DNA from: Misgurnus anguillicaudatus
Lineage: Eukaryota; Chordata; Actinopteri; Cypriniformes; Cobitidae
DNA: 64,000 bases
Direction: 5' to 3'
Assembly (NCBI RefSeq): GCF_027580225.2
Contig: NC_073352.2
Span: 33,405,501 to 33,469,500, forward strand
Shown here: one piece after another, positions 22,701 through 33,000 of the stretch
How positions within the stretch are numbered: position 1 is the stretch's first letter
How the letters are laid out: each line of letters opens with the position of its first letter
The notes under the pieces: model-generated
What the model was told of the DNA's origin: nothing
Databases searched by the model: none
Seen by the model: the letters and a program-made list of their open reading frames with translations, nothing else
Translations under genes and position numbers: made by a program

Positions 22701-23450
22701 AAGAGGACGATGAAGCTGAGGAGTATAGGAGAACCCGAGAGAGGACAGGATGAGGAACATAATCTTTCATTTCTCTAGTCTGTTCCTCACCCTTTTTCTC
22801 CGTACCTTTGTTTAAATAAAGTTCCCCATCTCTTGAAGTCCCAGTTGCTTGTATGTTTCTTTGTTTTGAAGCCCAACTCCTTTGCCTTTGCCTTCTGCTC
22901 TCAGTCATCTTCTCTCTCTCCTTGCCCTCGTAAATGTTATCCAGACTTCCACCCAGTCTCTCCCTCATCCTGCCCTTCAGCTTTTCCTTAAGGTCAGATT
23001 TGCTTCTCCACATGTTCTTTCTAGATTCTGCATTAAACACCATCTTTGAATCTTCTTCAACACGTGCTTCAACCTCCATCACTTGCTTTTCCTCAGTGTC
23101 CATGCCTGTGATAACTTCTTTACCAGGTCTTGGTAGGCAATCCAAAGGTTCTGGTTTATCCTCATGTAGATTTGTGTGCGTTTCTATCGGTTCTCCTAGT
23201 CTGGATGACAGGACGGCTTGAGCGGAGGCCAGTTTAGGTCTGATTCGGTAGCCTGTTTTTTTTAAATGATGATTTGGTTTGATTGGAGATGGAGAAAAAT
23301 CCGAAATGTTTTCTTCTGCTCGTACGTCATCTCTCATGCTCTCCCCATCACCCGCAGCGCTCAATTTCCCCGACAATGTGCTCATGCTTTGCAGAGGTAA
23401 ATCCAAACCCTTCATGAAGGTGCTTGGATGGAAATGCTCATTGTTTTGAC
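16359..23450 (-). CDS. Inositol-1,4,5-trisphosphate 3-kinase (ITPK A/B/C type), N-terminus incomplete
   Basis: Phosphorylates Ins(1,4,5)P3 to Ins(1,3,4,5)P4, ending the calcium-release signal. Exons 5' to 3' on minus: 23450-22618, 20685-20601, 20202-19989, 17752-17548, 17256-17155, 16763-16692, 16598-16359; phases agree at every junction. The 833-nt first exon found encodes a low-complexity, Ser/Glu/Arg-rich region ([26 protein letters not shown]). Next come a basic Trp-containing segment ([14 protein letters not shown]), where ITPKs bind calmodulin, then [11 protein letters not shown] opening the kinase domain. Catalytic signatures: [18 protein letters not shown] (the PxxxDxKxG motif), [21 protein letters not shown] and [17 protein letters not shown] (Mg-binding Asp), ending [11 protein letters not shown]. 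At 23450 the exon opens with 2 nt of a split codon, so an upstream exon exists; I did not find it. In-frame Mets inside this exon are possible starts. Isoform A, B or C cannot be settled by eye. Confidence 0.93.
17884..19895. repeat. 2-kb CTGT/TCTG tetranucleotide array with (TG)n core, inside an itpk intron
   Basis: Almost uninterrupted TGTC/TCTG tetranucleotides with recurring variants (ctactgtatctg, tgtatgtatgtatg) and a pure (TG)n tract at about 18539-18574. It fills nearly all of the 2.2-kb intron between the exons at 19989 and 17752. A roughly 90-bp block at 18411-18505 recurs almost identically at 18588-18685, so the array has also grown by larger duplications. The plus-strand unit contains no stop codon in any frame, so long Cys/Leu/Ser/Val frames open on the plus strand; these are not genes. 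Confidence 0.97.
20262..20475. mobile_element. Partial gggatagttcac-family MITE in itpk intron
   Basis: Contains taccatcatttatcatacta, tcttcttttgtgttcaacag and gggtaaatgatgacagaattttcat in family order. Both termini are degraded. Confidence 0.6.
20797..21010. mobile_element. MITE, cactcttaaaaat type, copy 1
   Basis: Left end cactcttaaaaatgaaggtg and gaaccatttttggttcc; a mirrored aaaatggttcttctat lies near the right end. Related to 22231-22580. Intronic in itpk. Confidence 0.65.
21071..21571. mobile_element. gggatagttcac-family MITE with internally repeated core
   Basis: Left aaagggatat and attctgtcatcatg; right tgacagaattttcattt and tgaactatccc. The block cttaccatcatttat / aatacttccataatatttgt is present more than once, giving a lengthened core. 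Confidence 0.75.
21627..21888. mobile_element. Palindromic MITE, ttactttcttacttagtatt type, copy 2
   Basis: attactttcttacttagtat at the left and acaagtaagaaagtcat at the right are mirrored. Internal aaaataagtcaaatttttag matches the copy at 14074-14435. Confidence 0.8.
22231..22580. mobile_element. MITE, cactcttaaaaat type, copy 2
   Basis: acactcttaaaaataaaggc and agaagaaccattattggttcc at the left; aaaatgactcttctatggcg and tttatttttaac at the right. It ends about 40 bp short of the large itpk exon. Confidence 0.65.
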
Positions 23451-24149
23451 CTTTAAAGAAACACAATTGTATCACTTGTAAACAATTGCTTGGATAGACA
23501 AACAGATATATGGCATTACAATTGAGGAGCTCAGATGCAAAAGCCGCTAAACCTCCATCAAAAGTTAGATGATATTAACCGAATGCTTTTCGCACATATT
23601 TTACGTGCATCAAATACTTTCACTTCAAATTTGCTTGATCCTGGCCTCAGGCCATTCAGTGATACTGCATAAAAAATGCTAATTTTAAAGAAAATATTTA
23701 AATTCTTTTCATCTGAGCTCTTCAATTAGTATATTAAAACTATACTGTATAAAAAAATAGCACTATTTCAATCCCAAAAGTCATAGCATTCATCCTGGAC
23801 ACAAATTCCACATTTGGTGTACAAATGCTACACCACATCTGCTGGGTTCTTACATAACTGGCATGAAAATGTAAGAAAAAGCTTAATTTGTGCCCAGGAA
23901 ATAACCCACACACATTCAAAACAATTGCTTATAGGATTAAAGTACAAACTCCCACGTACCAGACTCACCAGTCTTTCATCTCTTCAGCCGTTTGGTAACA
24001 TAGAGTTAAAGCTCAAAGTTTTGCCATCAACGTCCGCCGCCAATGATTTGCATAATGTGACATCACAAGTTTCCAACAATGAGCTCTTTCGTGGTTGAAT
24101 CCAGGACTCACCCACAGTCTATAGCGTGGAAAACGGAGAAGAGACGACC

Positions 24150-24260
24150 CATAGTCACATTGACATTCATTTACTTGATAGATGCTTTAGCCTTACAGTG
24201 CATTAACCACAGATTTTATCAGCATTCCCTGAGAATTACACCCCGTAATGGATAGCAGCA
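24150..24260 (-). mobile_element. SINE tail fragment
   Basis: On minus, gcactgtaaggctaaagcatc followed by aagtaaatgaatgtcaatg resembles the conserved tail of teleost tRNA-SINEs. No promoter boxes are visible. Confidence 0.4.
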
Positions 24261-24302
24261 CAAAAATGTCTGAACACACTTTAAAAACTTTCTGTAGAAA
24301 TA

Positions 24303-24628
24303 AGTTTTACTGGCAGCTGTAACTTACTGTAGATTTATTTACAGGCAAAGGTTTGTTCAAAGTTAAATGAACATTAAACATTAAGTCTTTATCTTTACAG
24401 AATAAAACTAAAATAACAGCCTCATGCAAAGCTTTCTCTGAAACAAAATCTGAAGGAAAGGTTAACAGTAAAGGTTGATGAGGATTTCTGGTTCCCAAAA
24501 TGCTTTGCATGAAGCTTTTATTTTATAGTTTTTATAAGACTTGTTAATGTTTAATGTTCACTTGACTTTGAACAAACCGTTGCCATTAAATAATATAAAT
24601 GTAAATCTACAGTAAGTTACTGGCAACC
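24303..24628. mobile_element. Palindromic MITE (ttactggcagctg type)
   Basis: Left tttactggcagctgtaactt, caaaggtttgttcaaagtta; right gactttgaacaaaccgttgc, cagtaagttactggcaacc. The arms are reverse complements. Related to 31125-31336. Confidence 0.75.
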
Positions 24629-24860
24629 AGCTGCATAATTACAGTTGATTTTTAAGGAAATAAAGACAATAAAGCAATTTTCACACCATATCCTTTGACA
24701 TGTCTATTTATTACATGGTTTGCTGGAATGCTTGATTTTGATTGTCCCGTTGCAAAATTTGAAGGTTTATTTTGACAGGCAAAGTTTAATATTAAACAAA
24801 AAATAAATATAATGATTAAACCAAATAGCGTGTTTATGACATTGGAACGTCTTGTCTTAA

Positions 24861-25501
24861 AGGAAGACACCACCGTTTTTCAATATTTTACTATGTTCTT
24901 ACCTCAACTTAGACAAATGAATACATACCTATTTTTATTCAATGCATGCTCTTAATCTTTGTACAGCGCATTGTGAATGTGTTAGCATTTAGCCTAGCCC
25001 CATTCATTCCTTAGGATCCAAACAGGAATTAATTTAGAAGCCACCAAACACTTCCATGTTTTCCTTATTTAAAGACTGTTACATGAGAAGTTACACGAGT
25101 AAGCATGGTGGCAGATTTTGTAAGCAGATAAAAATTAGACGAGAACTATATTGTATGGCGGAAGTAATATTAACGGAAGTTTGAGCGAGATGGGGAGTAG
25201 TCAGTAGTGATGATGTTACTGCGCGCCGAGGTCAAAGTGCTGCAAACTAAGTGCTCTTCCGCCATACAATTTAGCTCTCATTTTTTATCCGCTAACAAAA
25301 CAACACGTTTTATTTTGATGGCTTCTAAATTCATCCCTATTTGGATCCTAAGGAATGAATGGGGCTAGGCTAAATGCTAACACATTCACGATGCGCTGTA
25401 CAAAGATTAATAGTACGCATTGAAAAAAGATAGGTATGTATTAATTTGTCTAAGTTGAAGAAAGAACATAGTAAAATATTGAAAAACTGTGGTGTTTTCC
25501 T
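24861..25501. mobile_element. Palindromic TTAA MITE (aggaagacaccacc type)
   Basis: TTAA at 24857-24860 and 25502-25505. Arms share gtttttcaatattttactat / atagtaaaatattgaaaaac and tgttagcatttagcctagcc / ggctaggctaaatgctaaca. Its architecture parallels the 10404 and 28327 elements. Lies between bscl2 and the first itpk exon found. Confidence 0.92.
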
Positions 25502-25653
25502 TTAACTTTAAACCGAAAGATCTGCATTCGTGAAAAATGAGCTAATAAAATATTTCAAATCAATATTGAAATATTGATACGCATCGGGTCCTGATCACAC
25601 TGTTAAGGCTTATTTCTGCAGTAATAATCAGCTGCCTACATTATCCCTTATAA

Positions 25654-25934
25654 CAGTGGTTCCCAAACTTTTTCAGCGTGCGGCCCCCCTTGTGTAAGGT
25701 ACATTCCTTCGCGGCCCCCCAAAGAAAATTTGTGACAAAAAACTGTTCTAAAACTCAAAATTTTAATTAAAAAAACATTAAATTATACAAAAAAGTAGTG
25801 CTTTTGGTTAGTAGCCTTATTTTTTTTTTATTTATTTACACAGAAATCATGATAAATTAATGTATTTCATAAAATGTCATAAAACTGGGGCCCCCCTGGC
25901 ACCATCTCGCGGCCCCCCAGTTTGAAAACCACTG
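25654..25934. mobile_element. hAT-type MITE with 8-bp TSD ccttataa
   Basis: Ends cagtggttcccaaac and gtttgaaaaccactg; identical flanks ccttataa at 25646-25653 and 25935-25942. Inner cggcccccc/ggcccccc tracts. Confidence 0.93.
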
Positions 25935-26002
25935 CCTTATAAAACATATGCTTTACTTTTGTATTTTTCATTACTGTCATTAAAAATGCTAAGAAAACTT
26001 AA

Positions 26003-26439
26003 AGGGATAGTTCACTTTAAAATAAAAAAATTCTGTCATCATTTACTTGTCCTCATGTTGTTCTAAACCTGTATGAATTTCTTTTTCCAATGAACTAAAA
26101 AGAAGACATTTTAGGAAATAATGGCAAACACACAGCAGCAAGCGACCATAGACTTCCATAGTAGGAATAGGAATAAAAAATATGATGGAATTTATTGGGT
26201 ACCGTCAACTGTATGCTAACCATCATTTATCAAAATATTTTCTTAGTCATTTATCCCAATACTTCCAAAATATTTTTTTCCTACTATGGAAGTCAATAGT
26301 CACTTTCCTCTGTGTGTTCACCATCACCTCTCAAAATATCCCCTTTTGTGTTCATCAGAAAAAAAATTCACACAGGTTTAGAACAACACAACGACGAGCA
26401 AATGACGACAGAATTTCCATTTCAAAGTGAACTATCCCT
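26003..26439. mobile_element. gggatagttcac-family TTAA MITE, full copy
   Basis: TTAA at 25999-26002 and 26440-26443. agggatagttcactttaaaa mirrors tttcaaagtgaactatccct; central cttccatagtagg / cctactatggaag palindrome. Confidence 0.9.
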
Positions 26440-26536
26440 TTAATCACACTAAACCTTTCTTTGGATTTAAGGGTAAATTTTGAAATATGACCAGACCATA
26501 TTCAAGTTTTGAGAGATTCAGCATAGCGTTAAACTA

Positions 26537-26542
26537 TTTATT
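26537..26542 (-). terminator. Possible polyadenylation signal of bscl2
   Basis: AATAAA on minus, about 640 nt past the bscl2 stop. The intervening sequence would be a 3' UTR containing the CA microsatellite. Tentative: assigned by position only. Confidence 0.25.
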
Positions 26543-26646
26543 CAACTGTACATAAGACAACCAGAAAGTCAGGACAGAATAACATCATATTCCACTAAGA
26601 ATGCATGATGAACATGAAGAAATATAAACTAGAAATTTCAACATGC

Positions 26647-26697
26647 GCACACACACACACACACACACACACGCACGCACGCACACACATGCACACA
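26647..26697. repeat. (CA)n microsatellite
   Basis: Alternating CA with interspersed gcacgcac units, in the presumed bscl2 3' UTR or just beyond it. Confidence 0.95.
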
Positions 26698-27181
26698 AAA
26701 CCTTTTAATAAAGTGATATACAAAGGAATTGTAACAGCATCAATGGATATCTCTCCATTGGGTAATGTGTTTTCCAGAGAGCCACACATGGAAATAAATG
26801 CAAATTAATGTGTTGCTTTCCAAACATAAGCCATAACCAAATAACATTTCCATTAAGGCTATTTATCAGCATAGTATCACTGTATGCAGCTGAAAAAACA
26901 ACAACAACAATGTTGTATACTTAATATTAAATATTCAGCAACAAAGAAAAGTTTTAACAGGTTAAAAGTAAAATATGCTTGAATAAAAATCCTGTCAGCA
27001 GACAAAAATAAACTGGAGAACATGAATACAAAATACACAGAAGCTTTTTTGAAAAATAGGCTAAATAAAATACAAGCTATTAGTTTTGCATTTTCAAAAA
27101 TACTATTTAATGAGATCATATGAAGGCCTTTGCTCTTCATAACCTTTACCCCATTTAGCAGACAGTTTGATTTTTTTGGTA

Positions 27182-29981
27182 TTAGGAGCTTAAACAGGCA
27201 CCAACACCATAGTTGCTTTTATCTCCAGTGTCTGTTAATGCCTGAGATGATTGTTCAATCACAGGTGACAAATGCCTTTGCCTTAAAATCATTTCCCCCG
27301 ACCCAAACGTACAAATGGGTTCATCCTCCTCCGGTTCTCTAGAGTTTTCACTCTCATCCACCCCCGTCTCCAGAATGATTTCTTCCGTCTCATCAGAACT
27401 GCAATCCGTGGTGTCTATATTTCTTATTATAATGGGGGAATCCAACAAGCATTTTGTATTGGCTGTATACACATACAGAACAAAAATACAATGCATGTTA
27501 AAATCAAGATATGTAAGGCTACTAGTTTTGTAGATAGTTGTTAATTATAGTTTTTGTATCTGTAATGAATACTAAAACATCACTACTTTAATAAGACATA
27601 GGTTGCAAATTGCAGTAGGTAACAGGTGCACCTTTGCTATTTCCCTCATCCTGAAGTTCAGATTGATCATTCGGTTTCTCTGATTCTTTCTTTTCATCTT
27701 CATTCAAATCAAACGAAAAACCAGTCTGATGAAAGAAAACAAGTTGTAAGAAACAAACACATGCACATCGGCAGCAATTCAAGCTATTCTGCATGATTTT
27801 ATCCATTTAATTGAGATTGAAAGTTGAGACTTTTTAAAAATGTCAAATAAATCGTTGGTGTCTCCAGAGTACATATGTGAAGTTTTAGCTAAAAATACCA
27901 TATAGATAATTTATTATAACATGTTAAAATTGCCACTTTGTAGGTGCCGTTTTTGGGTGTGTCCTTTAAAATGCAAATAAGCTGATCTATGCACTAAATG
28001 ACAGTGTCGTTGTTGGATAGTGCAGATTAAGGAGCGGTACTATCCCCTTTTGACATCACAAGGGGAGACAAATTTCAATGACCTATTTTTTATATGCTTG
28101 CAGACAATGGTTTATGAAAACTACGTTTCTGGGTTGATCTTTTTCACATTTTCTAGGTTGATGCAAGCACTGGGGACCCAATTATAGCTCTTAAAGATGG
28201 AAAAAGTCAAACTTTTATGATATGCCCGCTTTAAAATCAACTGTTCTTCTGTGGCATCACTGTGAAGAACCCTTTGTGGCACCTCTATTTTTAAAGTCAC
28301 AATGAAATTGAAATTAAAAACTTAAAGGAATAGTCTACTCATTTTCAATATTAAAATATGTTATTACCTTAACTAAGAATTGTTGATACATCCCTCTATC
28401 ATCTGTGTGCGTGCACTTAAGCGCTGGAGCGCGCTGCGACGCTTCGATAGCATTTAGCTTAGCCCCATTCATTCAATGGTACCATTTAGAGATAAAGTTA
28501 GAAGTGACTAAACACATCAACGTTTTTCCTATTTAAGACGAGTAGTTATACGAGCAAGTTTGGTGGTACAAAATAAAACATAGCGCTTTTCTAAGCGGAT
28601 TTAAAAGAGGAACTATATTTTATGGCGTAATAGCACTTTTGGGAGTACTTCGACTCGGCGCAGTAACACCCTCCCTCTCCCATTATGAGAGTGAGAAGGG
28701 GAGCGGACTTTTCAGGCGAGTCGAAGTACTCCCAAAAGTGCTATTACGCCATAAAATATAGTTCCTCTTTTAAATCCGCTTAGAAAAGCGCTACGTTTTA
28801 TTTTGTACCAGCAAACTTGCTCGTATAACTACTCGTCTTAAATAGGAAAAACGTTGATGTGTTTGGTCACTTCTAACTTTATCTCTAAATGGTACAATTG
28901 AATGAATGGGGCTCAGCTAAATGCTATCGAAGCGTCGCTGCGCGCTCCAGCGCTTACGTGCACGCACACAGATGATAGAGGGATGTATCAACAATTCTTA
29001 GTTAAGGTAATAACATATTTTAATATTGAAAATGAGTAGACTATTCCTTTAATTTTTTTGCGGGGGTATTGTGGTACTTTTTTACAAATTACTTTTCCGT
29101 GACCTTTATTATTTTTATTTCAAATCAAAATGCTTATCTCCTTACTTACATTCACAGGTAATGGCTTGAGGGCGGAGCACGGGAAAAGATTGCTACGATT
29201 AGCAAATAGCAACATGACTGAGTTCTAACAATCCAATTAATTCTCAATTAATGAATTTAAGTCCCGCCCTACTATTTTTCGGATATACGTCACGACTGGG
29301 CTACTTCCGTGACTTTAAGAGTGCATGTATAAAACTAAACTTGATATGAACCTCTTGTTTGCCCGTCCTTGCGGGTGACCTGCGATCACCCAGATTGAAC
29401 TGTAGAAAGCTGAGAACGATGATGAAACTGAGGAAGGCGAAGTTACTCATCACCCCGATGATTGCTGTCATCAGGGGGAAATGATAAAGCAGGTACCTGA
29501 TGCAGATCAAAGGAAAACACCTGAATGTAAAAACTGTAATGCACAGCACATTACACACATTAACACACACAAGCACAAACCTGATGCCTGTAAAGTGGGC
29601 AAAGATGTAGAGATTTGCTCTGTAGATTTGAATATGCTGGGAATAAATCTTGATAACAGCACCAGTAGTGGGTTTATACTGAAAAAAAGCGACAGCTACT
29701 AACTGTGTGTCCATCAACAGAGTACACAATTCATACAACCCAGTGATGAATACATGTACAGTTGACACTTGTTCAATGTTCAAGCCAAATGTACGTCTTT
29801 GGACCCTTCTTTGTCTCTGGATGTAAGATTACACTTACAGAATCGTCTCTGAACTCTGAGTACAGCTCGGCAGTGACTAACTGCTTCTGCTCGGACGCTC
29901 CTGTTAACAACATTGGGGAAAAGATCATGGTGTCCATAGCCTGAAGCAGAGAGGAGCGATAATGGAGCATTGCCTGAGACA

Positions 29982-30015
<34 letters not shown>

Positions 30016-33000
30016 CATTGTTAAAAACTGGATGCAAATTGTATGATTGTGTCCCCACAACCCAGCTTCATTATAAAGAGTATACTGATCCAGCACCAAA
30101 CCAGCCTAGCTTGTTCTTGTGTTCCTGTATAGCTCAATTGGTAAAGCATTGCGCTATCCATTTAGTTTGGATAAGAGCAGCAGGCAAATGCATAAATGTA
30201 AACCAGCAAAAAATTGGACCAACACAAAAATACATCTTTGAACATTTGAACATTAATAGTTGAACCATTTGCATTGCATAGATAATACATGATCTACAGT
30301 ACAGCAGAGGTGCTTTTTGTGAGCAAGGGCTACCACAATGTATAAAATAATCAGGAGGGATACTTTTATAATATAGTCTACTCAAAACATTTTACTTGTT
30401 GATTTTATCATTATACTTGTTTGGTCATCATCATTATTTATTCATAATTTATTTTGTTTAAAATGTTAACATAGATAAAAGAAACCAAGCTTTTAAAAAA
30501 GAATAATAAATAAATATTAAAATTAGGGCTGTCAAAATATTAATCGCATACAAAATTAAAGTTCGTGTTTGCATAAACAGTACAGGCCAAAAGTTTGGAC
30601 ACACTCACTCGTTCTTTATTTATATATTTTTCCACATAACAGAACAATAATAAACTCGTCCAAACTATGGCATAACACAAATACAACTGTGGGAATTATG
30701 TTGGTGACTGAAAGCATCCAAAAATAAATCAAAATTCTGTTATATTTTATCATCTGAAGTAAAACCATACTTGTGTCATTTTATCAAGAAGCGTCTCGAA
30801 GTTTTACTTTAGACTGAATTTTATAATATTATAATATTGAAGGACTTCACATTTAATCTGGGCTCTTATTGACAGATTTTCCTTTAATATTCAGTGCAAG
30901 TCATCTATTTAAAAAATAATATTTAAAAAAATTTTTAGTTTTCTAATTATATAAATTAATCTGCTTGGCACAGGTATAGGTTTTTTTTTCTACAAACGTA
31001 ATTTCATGCATTTAACCATACACCTTCAGATTAAAAGATTTTTTAAATCATAGTTAACATTTTAATCAAGTGTGTCCAAACTTTATATACAGTATACAAA
31101 ATAATTACACACAGTGGACATGCATACACTGCAAAAAATTTGCTGTAATTATGCAGCTGTTTGCCAGTAACTTACTGTAGAAGATAAAGACTGAAAATGT
31201 TTCATGTTCATTTAACTTTGAACAAACTGTTGCCTGTAAATAACATAAATGTAAAATCTACAGTAAGTTACTGGCAGCTAGTTGCCAGTAATACCCAGAA
31301 ATACTGTAATTTACTGTAAATTTTTTTTACAGTGTATATTATGTAAAAACAAACTTTTATTTTGTATTTGATTAATCTCAATTAATCTTTTGACAGCCAT
31401 AATTAAAAACTGAGGCTATTGATAAAATGTTTGAGACCACTGATCTACAGTATATGTGACCCTAGACCACAAAACCAATCATAAGGGTTAATTTTTTGAA
31501 ATTTATATTTATACATCATCTGAAAGTTGCTTTCCATTGATGTAAGTTTGTTAGGATAGGGCAATATTTGTCCGTGATACAACTATTTGAAAAAATATGG
31601 AGAAAATCACAGTCGTAGTCTAATGGTTAGATAGTCAGGCTTGCCGGTTCGAGTCTCACGGCCGGCAGTATTTGACTTTGGTGCCCTTGAGCAAGGCACC
31701 TTAACCCTAATTGCTCCCCGGGCACTGAGGTGATAGCTGCCCAATGCTCTGTTAATGCAACATGATCTTAATATCCTCATGATTTTTGGCATTAAAAAAA
31801 AATCTATAATTTTGACCAATACAATGTATTGTTGGCTATTGCTACAAATATACCTGTGCTTCTTATGGCTATGTGGTCCAGGGTCACATATAGTATTGTG
31901 TTTTTATGAGTTGTACTTGCAGAACGTGCAGATATGTCAATAATCTGACCGGCTTTAGTATACAGCGACATTTCTACCAGAAACATTCCCAACTGCTGAT
32001 TGGCTGGAGACTCTGGCATCTCTAGTTCCAGTGTGATCTGATAGGGTTGACCGTATGTCATTACCTGTAATGGGTAAGAAAAAAGATCTGCTTTACTTTT
32101 TGGCAAAATCTGATTAAAATGGAAAAAAACAACAACAACCCCACAGCCAAAAAACATGAATCATTGTGATGTCATACTGGTTCACATACAGCACAGTATA
32201 TAGTTTATAAAAGATAGCCTTCTTTAATAATCTTCAGAGACAAACAGAACCACAAATATGGTGATTTAAACAAACATTACTATTCACCTGGTGTTTTCCA
32301 TTCCTCAGAAGAGAGACGTTAGCCTCGGGAAAAGAACACATAACATGATGAGGGGTTGAACAATCTGTCCTGAAAAGAATCAACACACATTTGATGAAAA
32401 TATCAAAATGATATTGGTCTGAAACATCATCAGAAACTATAAAAGAAACAAAATTACTTTGCTTCAGAAATGACATAAACTTAAAAAAATTCAAAATAAG
32501 TGTGTTGCTCATGTAAACCATGTGCATCACATGTCTTGTCAAAACAAGTGCCCGCTGCACACGCATCAAAGCCGCCTATGACAAAAGAGACGCCCACGTT
32601 CACAAAATACACGCAAGACACTCCCTTAACAGTAAACTCTGATTATGCATGAGGTTATGCGAGTATCTGGCAAACGCGAGCGTCTCTTTTATCACAAACC
32701 CTTTAGACGCGTCTGGAGCAGGCACTTATTTTGACAAAACACGTGATGCACATAAGATCACTTGACGCACAGAACACATATTTTGAAAACATGAGCATCT
32801 TACTGTGGGTTCACACCAAACGCAAGTTCAACGATTTGCGCGAGTAGATTACATACAAAGTCAATGCAAAGACGTGATCAGACGTGTCCTCGTATGGGCT
32901 GATGCAACTGACGTGATATGGGCGGCGCTTTGCCACAAAAACACGCGCCACTCGCCCCAAACGCGTCCCCGCCCAAGCCGAAAACATTCAACTCAAGCGA

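Larger units (their letters stand above)
30524..31401. mobile_element. hAT-like element filled by two other MITEs
   Basis: Ends tagggctgtcaaaa / ttttgacagccata with 7/8 matching flanks attaaaat/attaaaaa. Interior holds a mariner-type MITE (30591-31094) and a palindromic MITE (31125-31336). Confidence 0.75.

Noticed and set aside
29301..29783. 160-codon continuous minus-strand frame
   Set aside because: It covers seipin exons 6 and 5 plus the intron between them, which happens to be open. The splice sites at 29496 and 29581 give the conserved junction.
30123..30190. tRNA-like sequence
   Set aside because: Has an A-box-like start but no B box, no cloverleaf, and joins a SINE tail.
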